64,000 nucleotides of DNA from Burkholderia pyrrocinia (GTDB lineage: Bacteria > Pseudomonadota > Gammaproteobacteria > Burkholderiales > Burkholderiaceae): positions 372,001-436,000 of the forward strand of contig NZ_CP024902.1 in assembly GCF_003330765.1 (NCBI RefSeq), given 5' to 3'. A program made the translations under genes and the position numbers. The notes under the pieces were generated by a model that saw only the letters and a list, made by a program, of their open reading frames with translations, had not been told where the DNA came from and did no database searches. Positions within the stretch are counted from its first letter, which is position 1, and each line of letters begins with the position of its first letter. Shown here piece after piece: positions 55,010 through 63,449 of the stretch.

Positions 55010-55284
55010 GCGTCTGGAACGGAGGGCAAATGATGCTTGAAGACCGAATCGTCCGCTCTATCCGGCAACGCAACGGCGTGGTCGTTCTGCGCTCGGACGT
55101 TGCTCAGCTCGGTATCACTGCACAGGTTGGTCGAGTGCTCGCGAAGCTTGTTGCCAGTGGTGCGCTCATGCGGGTTGCTGTGCAGAAAAACAGGCTGCAT
55201 GCACGAACACGCACTCCCCGCGTCGCCTTATGCGACAAGAGCCTCGCGGTACTGCACTTTCCGCAAAAAGTACAGCAAATGTAG
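55006..55284 (+). CDS. Small winged-helix protein ending the recombinase operon
   Basis: 92 residues, ATG overlapping the preceding stop. RIVRSIRQRNGVVVLRSDVA and LGITAQVGRVLAKLVASGAL, then LMRVAVQKNRLHAR, look like the winged helix of AbiEi/DUF6088-type DNA-binding proteins (helix, LG, RxLxKLVxxGxLxR, wing). There is no partner toxin beside it. It could be a regulator or directionality factor for the recombinases. Confidence 0.65.
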   Translation: MSVWNGGQMMLEDRIVRSIRQRNGVVVLRSDVAQLGITAQVGRVLAKLVASGALMRVAVQKNRLHARTRTPRVALCDKSLAVLHFPQKVQQM

Positions 55285-55302
55285 GGCTGGACCTGTCTGC
55301 CG

Positions 55303-55323
55303 TTTTCTCATGTTCCATGAGAA
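55303..55323. repeat. Perfect hairpin TTCTCATG-TTC-CATGAGAA between convergent genes
   Basis: An eight-base-pair stem with a three-base loop, flanked by TTTT and AA, in the 55-base gap between the recombinase operon and the convergent minus-strand cluster. It is likely a bidirectional terminator. Confidence 0.5.
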
Positions 55324-55339
55324 GTCGTGAGAAACGAGG

Positions 55340-55795
55340 TTATCGCCAGCCTCGAAGGAAGTCCTCCCAGTCCGATGCGTAAGCGCACCCCATAGGCTCC
55401 GGGTCCTCGTCAATCACCGGGCAAGTGCTGTGAACCATGCGCCGTCGGAAAAAAGTCTGCGCGGGCTCCGGTATCTCTCGCATTCGGACGTAGCGCAGCC
55501 CATCGCTCGTGTGCACGGGCACCAACGGTAGTGTCGGACGCTCTGGCAATTCTTCTTTACCCTCGTTTAGCCCAGCGGCAATGCAGCGTGCGACGAGGTC
55601 CCACACGCTCGCCGACCAGCGCGGATACTCTCGCACTGTTGCAATGTCGCCCACGTCTCCGAGCAGGCCCTCCTCGAGATGCACTTGGTAGTCGGCGTGC
55701 GCACCACTGCGCACACGACCGATGTCCGCCGTTGCTATCACGCGGCGCCCTGACTCACGACCGCCTGGCCACAATTCCACAGTCACTCTGAGCAT
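55340..55795 (-). CDS. Unknown 151-residue protein, last gene of the minus-strand cluster
   Basis: It begins MLRVTVELWPGGRESGRRVI, predicted beta strands, has PRWSASVWDLVARCIAAGL in the middle and ends in an acidic YASDWEDFLRGWR. The ATG at 55,795 is chosen because it lies 13 bases inside the end of the upstream gene; the frame is open further but reads Arg/Ala-rich antisense-like sequence. I recognise no domain. Two cysteines (STCPVID, MGCAYA) lie near the end. Confidence 0.55.
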   Translation of the reverse strand: MLRVTVELWPGGRESGRRVIATADIGRVRSGAHADYQVHLEEGLLGDVGDIATVREYPRWSASVWDLVARCIAAGLNEGKEELPERPTLPLVPVHTSDGLRYVRMREIPEPAQTFFRRRMVHSTCPVIDEDPEPMGCAYASDWEDFLRGWR

Positions 55796-56073
55796 CGGTT
55801 GCCTCGCATGTTGTTGCGAACGCGCTCGACGAGCGCCACGGCCTCGCTCGGCGACATAGGCAGTGGTCCCATTGGCGCCACGTGCCACACCCAATCGCGC
55901 AGCTCGCCGACAAGCGCCGAGTCCCGCTGGCTCAGGGCGAGCGACTCCAGCGATTCCGCGAGCGAGCCAACGGACGTGCAGCAAGCGTATATGGCATCAA
56001 ACGCGGCACGCACGCGTGTCGACTCCGTCAGTGCTTCGTTACGCGCGTCGCGCATCAGGTTTTCATATCGCAT
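55783..56073 (-). CDS. Unknown 96-residue helical protein
   Basis: All-helical by inspection: RNEALTESTRVRAAFDAIYA is followed by two more helices and AVALVERVRNN. The segment VRAAFDAIYACCTSV resembles VRCAYEALYEVARFAV in the C-terminal half of the HTH protein encoded at 56,601-57,176, suggesting a shared domain. It overlaps the next gene and starts 19 bases after the previous one. No family is recognised. Confidence 0.5.
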   Translation of the reverse strand: MRYENLMRDARNEALTESTRVRAAFDAIYACCTSVGSLAESLESLALSQRDSALVGELRDWVWHVAPMGPLPMSPSEAVALVERVRNNMRGNRCSE

Positions 56074-56091
56074 AGCAGCTCCAGTTTTGGT

Positions 56092-56601
56092 TTAAATTCC
56101 GCGAGTACCGAAGGCTCTCCTCGGTGCACATTCGTCGCTGCGCCCATCCGCGATGACAAGCACGCGCCGGGAGGCCTTTGGCCCGTGCACCGACTGCACC
56201 ACCGTCTTTCCGCCAAGCGTCGCCCACCGCCCTGCCACCACGACGTCGTATCGCGACCAACCGGGCACCCATTTCTCTAGCCTGCGGCACACACGGGTCA
56301 GCCTCTGCAGCCGCACCCCGTGTGCTACCGCGAGTTCGCGCGGGTAGTAGTACCTGTGGTGAATATCTACATGGAAAACATCGCGTCGCCGCTCGAGCCG
56401 ACGCAGTTCGCTGCGGGATATGCCTCTCAGGCGGCAAAAAGCATCCGGCGTGAGCAGCGAGCCTTCGCGGATTTGTCGCCTACGATGGCGCCGGGACTGC
56501 CGGTGCAGCTTGTCAAAACGCGCCTGGCTTTTGCGCTCATCCTCCGCCGACCAGACCCTCTTCGCGGGGAGTTCGAGATGCACAGGGTACGAGTGGGCCA
56601 T
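56092..56601 (-). CDS. Xre/MbcA/ParS antitoxin-like protein (tentative)
   Basis: 169 residues, basic. An Arg/Lys-rich N-terminus is followed by FCRLRGISRSELRRLERRR, an HTH-like segment, then FHVDIHHRYYYPRELAV and a C-terminal LEKWVPGWSRYDVVVAG and LGGKTVVQSVHG. The last part resembles the end of DUF2384-type antitoxin domains, where a tryptophan region precedes LGGxTPL. The ATG shares one base with the stop of the HTH gene (TGATG), so they are coupled. No RES-type toxin gene is beside it. Confidence 0.5.
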   Translation of the reverse strand: MAHSYPVHLELPAKRVWSAEDERKSQARFDKLHRQSRRHRRRQIREGSLLTPDAFCRLRGISRSELRRLERRRDVFHVDIHHRYYYPRELAVAHGVRLQRLTRVCRRLEKWVPGWSRYDVVVAGRWATLGGKTVVQSVHGPKASRRVLVIADGRSDECAPRRAFGTRGI

Positions 56602-57176
56602 CAGCCGCGCCCTCGAGACACTAAACACGCTGCCAGCATGCGCTCAGCCAGCTGCACCGCTACGTCAGCGGATAGCGGCGGGTCAGCCGGTACCCCGGAC
56701 AGACCCCAAGCATTCAGCGCGAGCACTTGGCATGTTTCCTCAGGCGTGAGCTGCAACACTTGCGCCGCGCGCTCTACGACAGCGCGAGCGTGCGCGTCAG
56801 GGGCGTCCATTGCAGCGATTCCCACGCCGTCCGTGTTCACTGCGAACCGAGCCACTTCGTACAGCGCTTCGTAGGCACAGCGAACGCGCACCACGTTCTC
56901 AACCGTGGCCCGACGGGCCACTCGCATATACTCGTCAAATTGCGGGCGCAGCTGCTCAATTTCGTGCTGCTCTGCAGATACGCGCAAGTACTCCTCGAGT
57001 GCCTGGCGCTGGCGGACTTTCGCGGCGGCAATGTACTGCTCCGCCACGTCCCACTCGACCACCGCCTCCCCGTCCGGTCCCGGCGTTGTCGGCAGCTTGC
57101 CCTCATCGAGCAACTTACGCACGTAGCTGCGGCTCACAAAAAGCCGCTTCGCGAGTTCCGCAATCGTCATATCCAT
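56601..57176 (-). CDS. Excisionase-type HTH protein with helical C-terminal domain
   Basis: 191 residues. Residues 1-50 form an excisionase/MerR-like helix-turn-helix (MTIAELAKRLFVSRSYVRKL, then LDEGKLP and VEWDVAEQY), as in HTH antitoxins of small TA modules. The following 140 residues are helical and contain VRCAYEALYEVARFAV, similar to the 96-residue protein downstream. It is a likely regulator of the cluster; its 5' region has an A/T-rich gap of about 70 bases for a promoter. Confidence 0.65.
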   Translation of the reverse strand: MDMTIAELAKRLFVSRSYVRKLLDEGKLPTTPGPDGEAVVEWDVAEQYIAAAKVRQRQALEEYLRVSAEQHEIEQLRPQFDEYMRVARRATVENVVRVRCAYEALYEVARFAVNTDGVGIAAMDAPDAHARAVVERAAQVLQLTPEETCQVLALNAWGLSGVPADPPLSADVAVQLAERMLAACLVSRGRG

Positions 57177-57248
57177 GTTGGCACCAATTTTTCAATGTTA
57201 TGCAGTCTTTAAATGACGCCCTTCCTACGAGAGTCAGGAGGTCAGAAG

Positions 57249-57674
57249 CTAACCGCATTGAATCCATGATGCAGTCTCGACCACGCGACGCGCAGTAGTG
57301 ACCACGTCGTCGCCAATCACATACGAGATTGGTGGGAGTTCCTCGACCGACTGAGCAGTTCGCACGCTCGCGTACGCAAACCTCCCCTCGCATCGAACGT
57401 CAATCCGAAATGTGGCTATTGCGCGAGCGTCGCCCGTTGCATGATTGGACATCTCATGCACGAAAATCGTGAAGCGGTCCGACACCGGGTACGGGCCACG
57501 TGGTTTCGGATATACGAGTGCCCGTAGAGTACGTTGCCACGTTGACCCTTCGCATTCCATTGAAGTCCCGTCGCACACTACGCTCAAGCTGCCGCCACTG
57601 CAGTCACCCAGATACACGGCAACTTCCGTTTGTACCCGAGCGCTGCATTGCGATACGCGCGGGTCATCGCGCAT
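57249..57674 (-). CDS. Unknown 141-residue protein, mostly beta
   Basis: The ATG at 57,674 has a perfect AGGAGGT five bases upstream, which decides the start. The sequence alternates as beta strands (VAVYLGDCSGGSLSVV, RFTIFVHEM, ATFRIDVRCEG) with five cysteines. The last 60 residues show a faint likeness to the end of the next upstream protein (FxVxVxxxGR pattern), perhaps a duplicated domain. No family is recognised. Confidence 0.5.
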   Translation of the reverse strand: MRDDPRVSQCSARVQTEVAVYLGDCSGGSLSVVCDGTSMECEGSTWQRTLRALVYPKPRGPYPVSDRFTIFVHEMSNHATGDARAIATFRIDVRCEGRFAYASVRTAQSVEELPPISYVIGDDVVTTARRVVETASWIQCG

Positions 57675-57695
57675 CACGCACCTCCTGTGTCCACA

Positions 57696-57716
57696 AAACT
57701 CCCCGTGAAGTCGGGG
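57696..57716 (-). terminator. Possible terminator between the last two minus-strand genes
   Basis: On the minus strand CCCCG-ACTTCA-CGGGG is followed by AGTTTT. It lies between the 175-residue gene and the 141-residue gene, suggesting the latter has its own or attenuated transcription. Other sequence in the 57,675-57,867 gap shows nothing I recognise. Confidence 0.35.
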
Positions 57717-57867
57717 CAACAACGGCCTACGTCTGTCGCGCGGATTGCCAGTGCGATGTCGTCAGTCGCCAGACCCATTGATTGATGGAACCATCGGCAG
57801 CGATATCTCCTCACCGCTGCGTGAACTTCCGACCCGCTGAACGATAGCAGTCCAAAACATATGCGCT

Positions 57868-58395
57868 TTAACGAGGGTCCTCCCGCCTCATACGTTGCAT
57901 GAAGTCCGCGAAAGCCGGATGGTACTCTCTGCTAGCCAGATAGAGCAGCACGGCGAGACCTATTTCCGAAGCAGAATGCGATGGGTCCACCCGAATGCGC
58001 GCGATTTTTACCGCCCGCTGGCCAGTCGCAACAGCTTCCCCGCGTACCCGTCCTACGGCGTCAACGGACACAGTGAAGCGCGCGGCTGCATTTTGCACAC
58101 TTGCTCGCTCGCGCTCCACGAAGCAAGTGATATGCGCTACACGGTCTCGCTTTGTCGTTGGTGCGCGCCTCACTTCTGCTACCGGACCACCATCTGATAA
58201 GAGGTGAGCGCTTTCATATCGGTATAGAGCATGATATGCGTCCGCCCAGATGTTTGGAGCACCACCGTGCTGTATGCAACGGGTGTACAGCTCTTGCGCC
58301 CACCGCAGGGTAGAGCCGAACCGACCCACGCACACGCCAATGGCAATGTCCTCGTCCTGTCTAAAAATTGCATGGTCTACCGCATAAACCGACAT
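57868..58395 (-). CDS. Unknown 175-residue protein, first gene of the minus-strand cluster
   Basis: The N-terminal half is helical (FGSTLRWAQELYTRC, IWADAYHALYRYESAHL); the C-terminal half looks beta-rich (HITCFVERERA, ARFTVSVDAVGRVRGEAVA, KIARIRVDP) and ends in a charged helix. No motif is recognised. It is divergent from the XRE gene across a 400-base A/T-rich gap and is probably the first gene transcribed in the cluster. Confidence 0.5.
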   Translation of the reverse strand: MSVYAVDHAIFRQDEDIAIGVCVGRFGSTLRWAQELYTRCIQHGGAPNIWADAYHALYRYESAHLLSDGGPVAEVRRAPTTKRDRVAHITCFVERERASVQNAAARFTVSVDAVGRVRGEAVATGQRAVKIARIRVDPSHSASEIGLAVLLYLASREYHPAFADFMQRMRREDPR

Positions 58396-58797
58396 CAGCC
58401 ACTGCTCCTGTTACCCCTCGTCCATTTGACCGCTGGTTCGGCCGGTTCCGTGCGCACACGTGCCCCGGTCACTTCCTGACATCAAATCCGTTCCGAGGCT
58501 CGACTTCATATCGGCCAATGTCCGGACCTCTTCCGCTAGGACACGCCCAGAAAACTAGTGCGTGGCGTCTAGGTTCTATCGCTGAGAGCGCCGACCGTCG
58601 ACAAAGCTGGACTATTCAAGACTTCGTGAGAGGCCGACGCGACCTAAAGTCCAGGCTGGCACGAGCCAGCCCGCGCAGCCGCATCGTGGCAACCAAGTCT
58701 ATCCAAGCTCGAATGAGATGTAAACCCAGTATATTTAAAAGCAGTAGATTTATACGCTGTAGATTAGTAGGCTGCAATCGGCGATGCTTTGTCTCAC
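58396..58797. other. Divergent regulatory gap with repeated GTAGATT
   Basis: A 402-base non-coding stretch between the minus-strand cluster and the XRE gene. Its right end is strongly A/T-rich (58,725-58,765, including AGTATATTTAAAA) and holds two direct copies of GTAGATT (58,744-58,750 and 58,759-58,765), 15 bases apart, 33 bases before the XRE start. These are candidate operators for the XRE protein on its own promoter. I see nothing distinct in 58,396-58,700. Confidence 0.4.
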
Positions 58798-59085
58798 ATG
58801 GACAAGCTCGAAAAAGCGCAGAAAGCCGCCCGAAAACACCTCTCGGACAACCTAAAGTCATTCCGGGCCAAGCACGGCCTGACTCAGGAAGCGCTCAGCG
58901 AGCGTGCGGGATTCCATCGCACCTACGTTAGCCAGCTCGAGCGACAAGTAACCAACCCAACACTCGATAACGTGGTGGCGCTGGCTGTCGCACTCGAGGT
59001 GAGGCTGAGTGATTTGCTTTCGGAGCACGATGGGCCACCCGCGACTCTAAAATTGGGGCGACGCCCCTCTAAAAATTCTGCCTAA
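58798..59085 (+). CDS. XRE-family transcriptional regulator
   Basis: 95-residue phage-repressor-type HTH protein. The HTH_3 domain lies at about residues 14-70: LSDNLKSFRAKHGLTQEALS, the recognition helix region HRTYVSQLERQ and NPTLDNVVALAVAL. The ATG at 58,798 is preferred over a TTG three codons earlier. It stands between the divergent cluster and the reverse-transcriptase gene and probably represses one or both; similar small XRE proteins often control defence genes. Confidence 0.88.
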   Translation: MDKLEKAQKAARKHLSDNLKSFRAKHGLTQEALSERAGFHRTYVSQLERQVTNPTLDNVVALAVALEVRLSDLLSEHDGPPATLKLGRRPSKNSA

Positions 59086-59545
59086 AGCGATATGCGATAC
59101 CGCCTGGGGCGAAATCGCGAGATAGCGACCGAAGGTCGAGACAATCGCGGGTCCCTCCATGGACCCAAAAGCGCATGGCTGTAAAGTGCGGCGGACAATG
59201 GTAACGACCAACGGGCAGTAACGAACGACACGGTTGACGAAACTGAACGAAACTTCCTAGGACGGCGCCCAGCCCGGGGATTCGAGATACAGACAGCGAG
59301 AGCGACGTCCAACAATGCATTGGCAGCCCTGGACTAGGGCCATGCCTCTTCTGCTGTCGATAGAGGAACGCAACAGCATTCGTCCGAATGCAACCTGACG
59401 TATCGCCATGAGCACTCATAGTGCGGTCAGTGATATTGTTGTACGCGAATGGGTGATGTATCTGTAGATGGGCTCAAGGCAGTTGGACGAGCGGGCATCA
59501 AGTGAGGGGCGTCCTCCGACCCGCAAGCCGCAATCTAAAGAGAAT
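59086..59545 (+). other. 460-base leader upstream of the reverse transcriptase with hairpins
   Basis: No convincing coding frame. Two clear inverted repeats stand out: GGGTCC-CTCCAT-GGACCC (59,150-59,167) and GCATTCG-TC-CGAATGC (59,377-59,392). The length and structure would allow a non-coding RNA or a long regulated leader for the RT gene, but no consensus motif is recognised. An in-frame upstream ATG at 59,468 could lengthen the RT protein by 26 residues and shorten this gap. Confidence 0.4.
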
Positions 59546-62500
59546 ATGGCCGGAAAATCAGAAAAGTACGCCAGACTTGCGCCTCGACTTGAGTACCTAA
59601 GTGACGTAGTCGTCCTCTCGCAGGCATGGAAGAAGACGCATACATATATCAGACACCACAACTGGTACGCTGACACGCTGGAGCTCGACTGCTCGGCCGT
59701 AAACCTTGAACGGCAGCTCAATCAGTGGTCGACAGTACTCCAGAACAGGACCTACGTTCCGACCCCGGCTCGGCTTGTTCCCGCTCCCAAAAGCGAGCCT
59801 TGGGTGTTTGGCGAAAATGTCGACGACGGATGGGCACCTGCGGCGGCACCAGAAGAGCGGTTTTTGCGGCCCCTCGCGCATGTAGGAATCCGAGAGCAGA
59901 CGATAGCAAGTGCCGCGATGGTTTGCCTAGCCGATTGCGTGGAATCAGCCCAAGGCGATACGTCCCAAAATGCCGAAAATGCGCAGGCTACCGGAGTTTT
60001 TAGCTACGGGAACCGGCTATTTTGTTCGTGGAGTACGGACCGTCGCATTGCCCGCTTCCCATGGGGCAATTCAAACATTTACAGTCGGTACTTTCAGGAC
60101 TATCAGCAGTTCGTAGAGCGACCGTTGCTCATTGCACAACGTGCCACTACATCGGGAGACAAACCTCTCAATCTTTTCATCGTAAAGCTGGACCTGAGCG
60201 CCTTCTACGACAATGTCAACATCAAATTGCTTGTTGGTAGATTGAAGGAAATCTACAGGAGACATCGGGAAAAAAAACCGGAAGCGCGACCGTCTGATAC
60301 CGGATTCTGGGCCGCACTCGAGACATCATTGTCAATCGGATGGCACGCTGACGACAGTCAATGGGCCCGATATCTGAAGGGTGGGGCACTTCCATGTGGG
60401 CTACCGCAAGGGTTAGTCGCAAGTGGCTTTTTTGCCAACGCCTATATGGTGGACTTCGACAGGGCAATTGGGAGGGCTATTGGCCGAACCCTAAAGCGTG
60501 CCGACGTCAGCTTCCGACTAGTTGACTACTGCCGATATGTAGACGATTTGCGGCTCGTGGTCGCATGCCATGGACAATCCGGAGACGAATCGCGTCTCGG
60601 AGCCGCCGTGGCAGCGTGGATTCAGGCGAGGCTAGATTCGACCGCGAGCAATGGCTCACATAGCAGTCGGCTTGTTATTAACGCAAAGAAGACGGAGGTC
60701 GAGCCGTTCGCGTCACTGGGCGGGGAATCTGGTACGGCTGCGCGGATGAAGTCGTTACAAAGCCAATTAAGCGGGCCGTTTGATATCGCAGCACTCCAAC
60801 ACGTCGAAGCAGGCCTCAACGGCCTGCTGGCCCAGGCCGAACTCGGTATGACGAGATTGCAAGCAGACGATGGCGCTGCCCGACTGCCCGCTCTTGCCTC
60901 GGTCGCACGCCCAAAGCTCGAAGTTCGTGACGACACATTGACCCGATTCTCAGCTTATCGACTGACGAAGGCGTTGAAACTACGCAGGAAGATGACCGAC
61001 CTCACTCAGCAGGAGGAAGCCGGACCTGCGCGGAGCATCCTGCTTCATGACTTCGAGGTTGCAGCGCGTAGACTTGTGGCCGCGTGGTCTGTGAATCCTG
61101 GCTTGGCACAGGTCCTCACCTATGCGCTGGACCTCTTTCCAGCACCGGAACTCCTACGCACTGTGACCGATGCGCTCTTGCTAAAGGTACCGGGAAATGA
61201 AAGGGACGTTTACTCGACTGGAGTAGCTCTATATACGCTCGCCCAGCTTTTCAGGGCGGGGGCAACCGAAACGGGAAAGAAATGGGAGAACGACCACGGA
61301 CTGAACGTAGGTGACGTGAAAGCATATAGGGCGCTGCTGGGGCGATTGGCCCGCTCCCTTCTCCAAAAGGGTGTCCTTCCGTGGTACGCGAAGCAACAGG
61401 CGCTGCTACTACTTGCGTCGTTGGGAGAAGCTGTCGATTTTACTCAAAGTACGGACGAGACAAAGTATCACCGATGCTTGCATGGCTTCATTTCTGGCAA
61501 TGTGGCTGACACGCTTCCGCAAGTCACGGACACGATTGCAGTATCCCTGGTCGGATATCAGTTGCTCCGCGACGACGAGCGGTACGCTAGCTGGTTGGCT
61601 GACCTTTTAGCGCGACTCACGCCCATTTCTCGCTTTGTGGCAATGGAGCTGGTTGCGCAGAACGAACCGCATCTGCTCAATTCAATTGCCAAAAACCGCA
61701 AGACTCGACGCCTCGCGAAAGAACCTGCATTCGCGGGCATTATGCGACGCTACGCCGGTGCCGCGGAAGGCCGTGAGGCTCCTCCGCTAATTGACGGAAT
61801 ATGGCTACCGTTTGATTCGGTTGCCACGCATCCCGAAACTCCCTTTCAACAAGAAAATGCGCTTCTGCAACTAGCGCATGCACTTGCTCTAGCTGCAGCG
61901 GACACCAGTGAGCCGCCCGAGAAATGGACGCCTCAGACGATTGAGCTTAAGTGCGAAGATTGGGCTCGGATGACTGACCCTCGAGGCGAGCCACGATTAT
62001 CCGCCAGGGTGCGACCGAGGCTAGGAGGTAAAGACCCTCGCTACATGACGCCCCGGTGGTGTGACGCAGAGGACGCGAACCTATACGCCATTGGACGGCT
62101 ACTGAGAAGCGCCGCGACTGGCGAGCTTGATTTCACGGCTCGCCAATGGGTGCTACGCGACGAGAACGTTGGGTGGTATCGAGGAATTGGCAGCACGTGG
62201 CAAAAGCGTCGAATCGGTATGCTAAATACGTCCGTTGCCATGGCGGGGACAACTGGCGCCATCACACCATGGTTCTCAGAACTTCTGCTCCAACTCCTGA
62301 GATGGCCTGGACTGCAGGCACAACTCGAATCTAGCAATGAGGTTGGGCCAATTGCAAATGTGGTCGCGCTGCGGAACCTAGTGAGCAACCGCATTCAGGC
62401 ACAAGCCGGCATCTTCGGCAATAGCTCCGGTCTTCCCCTGTACGTTTATCCCGTTGAGTGGCCGATTCGTGAGTCCCGATTGCTGCGTGTGTGCGTTATT

Positions 62501-63367
62501 CAGGGCCTACTTCCTGTCACCAAGGACTTCTCCGGAGGGTTGGCAGGCTTGGATGAGCCGGCCTTTCGAGCGAGGCATAGGAACCACACGGCATCAATCC
62601 TTCACTTGGCCTACCAACAGTTGCAGGCGCGCGACTCTGTACTCGGCAAGGACCACAAACCGTACGTCGATTTGGTGGTGTTACCAGAGTACAGCGTCCA
62701 TATTGATGACCAAGACCTGATGCGCGCATTCTCGGACGGCACTGGCGCGATGCTCTTTTACGGGCTGTGTGGGGCAACCGAACCGGTCAGCGGTAAGCCG
62801 ATTAACGCCGCTCGCTGGTTAGTACCACAGCGCCGTGCGGGAGGTCGCTCGTGGGTAGAGGTCGACCAAGGGAAGATGTACCCAACGCCCGAAGAGGTAG
62901 CTCTCGGTGTCAACCCGTGGCGCCCTTATCAGGTTGTTATTGAACTGCGCTCCGGTGACAAAGCTGAATTCCGTATCTCGGGGGCGATATGCTACGACGC
63001 TACCGACATTTCGCTGCCTGCCGATTTGCGCAACGTCTCAAACATGTTCATCGTTTCTGCCATGAATAAGGACGTCAAGACATTCGATAGCATGGTTGGG
63101 ATGCTTCGGTACCACATGTATCAACACGTGCTGGTTGCGAATGCCGGCGAGTTTGGCGGCTCGACCGCTCAAGCTCCCTACGAGCAGGAGCACATGCGCT
63201 TGATATCGCATAATCACGGCTCCGAGCAGATAGCCGTCAGCGTTTTCGACGTGAACATCGACCATTTTGGTCCGAATCTGGACGCTGCGAAGCCCGCAAT
63301 ACCCAGCCCCGGAGGGAAGACCAGGCGCATCGGCAAAACCCCGCCGGCGGGCCTGAACCGCCATTGA
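59546..63367 (+). CDS. Reverse transcriptase-nitrilase fusion (type 1 defence-associated RT, UG1-like)
   Basis: A 1,273-residue protein. The N-terminal RT domain spans about residues 15-400: catalytic Asp216 in KLDLSAFYDNV, GLPQGLVASGFFANAYM and the active-site YVDD at 331-334. A long helical middle (about 420-820) follows. The C-terminal third (about 990-1,265) is a carbon-nitrogen hydrolase (nitrilase) domain with Glu1048 (VLPEYS), Lys1110 (QGKMY) and Cys1149 (ICYDAT), so the triad is complete. This layout is that of DRT type 1 (UG1) antiphage RTs. MAGKSEKYARLA is taken as the start; a start 26 codons upstream is possible. The XRE gene precedes it. Confidence 0.87.
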   Translation: MAGKSEKYARLAPRLEYLSDVVVLSQAWKKTHTYIRHHNWYADTLELDCSAVNLERQLNQWSTVLQNRTYVPTPARLVPAPKSEPWVFGENVDDGWAPAAAPEERFLRPLAHVGIREQTIASAAMVCLADCVESAQGDTSQNAENAQATGVFSYGNRLFCSWSTDRRIARFPWGNSNIYSRYFQDYQQFVERPLLIAQRATTSGDKPLNLFIVKLDLSAFYDNVNIKLLVGRLKEIYRRHREKKPEARPSDTGFWAALETSLSIGWHADDSQWARYLKGGALPCGLPQGLVASGFFANAYMVDFDRAIGRAIGRTLKRADVSFRLVDYCRYVDDLRLVVACHGQSGDESRLGAAVAAWIQARLDSTASNGSHSSRLVINAKKTEVEPFASLGGESGTAARMKSLQSQLSGPFDIAALQHVEAGLNGLLAQAELGMTRLQADDGAARLPALASVARPKLEVRDDTLTRFSAYRLTKALKLRRKMTDLTQQEEAGPARSILLHDFEVAARRLVAAWSVNPGLAQVLTYALDLFPAPELLRTVTDALLLKVPGNERDVYSTGVALYTLAQLFRAGATETGKKWENDHGLNVGDVKAYRALLGRLARSLLQKGVLPWYAKQQALLLLASLGEAVDFTQSTDETKYHRCLHGFISGNVADTLPQVTDTIAVSLVGYQLLRDDERYASWLADLLARLTPISRFVAMELVAQNEPHLLNSIAKNRKTRRLAKEPAFAGIMRRYAGAAEGREAPPLIDGIWLPFDSVATHPETPFQQENALLQLAHALALAAADTSEPPEKWTPQTIELKCEDWARMTDPRGEPRLSARVRPRLGGKDPRYMTPRWCDAEDANLYAIGRLLRSAATGELDFTARQWVLRDENVGWYRGIGSTWQKRRIGMLNTSVAMAGTTGAITPWFSELLLQLLRWPGLQAQLESSNEVGPIANVVALRNLVSNRIQAQAGIFGNSSGLPLYVYPVEWPIRESRLLRVCVIQGLLPVTKDFSGGLAGLDEPAFRARHRNHTASILHLAYQQLQARDSVLGKDHKPYVDLVVLPEYSVHIDDQDLMRAFSDGTGAMLFYGLCGATEPVSGKPINAARWLVPQRRAGGRSWVEVDQGKMYPTPEEVALGVNPWRPYQVVIELRSGDKAEFRISGAICYDATDISLPADLRNVSNMFIVSAMNKDVKTFDSMVGMLRYHMYQHVLVANAGEFGGSTAQAPYEQEHMRLISHNHGSEQIAVSVFDVNIDHFGPNLDAAKPAIPSPGGKTRRIGKTPPAGLNRH

Positions 63368-63449
63368 AGGGCCGCGTTGCCGGCACGGCCTAGCTCGTTC
63401 GCCCGGTGCCACGCCGCGCAACTGGTCGCGCATGGCGCTGTTATCTGAT

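Noticed and set aside
54539..55284. The two small genes after the recombinases as a toxin-antitoxin pair
   Set aside because: Both overlap the recombinase operon, one is a coiled-coil protein and the other a bare winged helix; no toxin motif such as a nucleotidyltransferase is present.
56153..56874. Plus-strand frames across the minus-strand cluster
   Set aside because: The minus-strand genes have start-stop overlaps and an HTH domain; the plus-strand frames have no ribosome sites or domains.
59069..59419. A 116-codon minus-strand frame in the RT leader
   Set aside because: It overlaps the XRE end, has no ribosome site or recognisable domain, and spans the hairpins; treated as non-coding.
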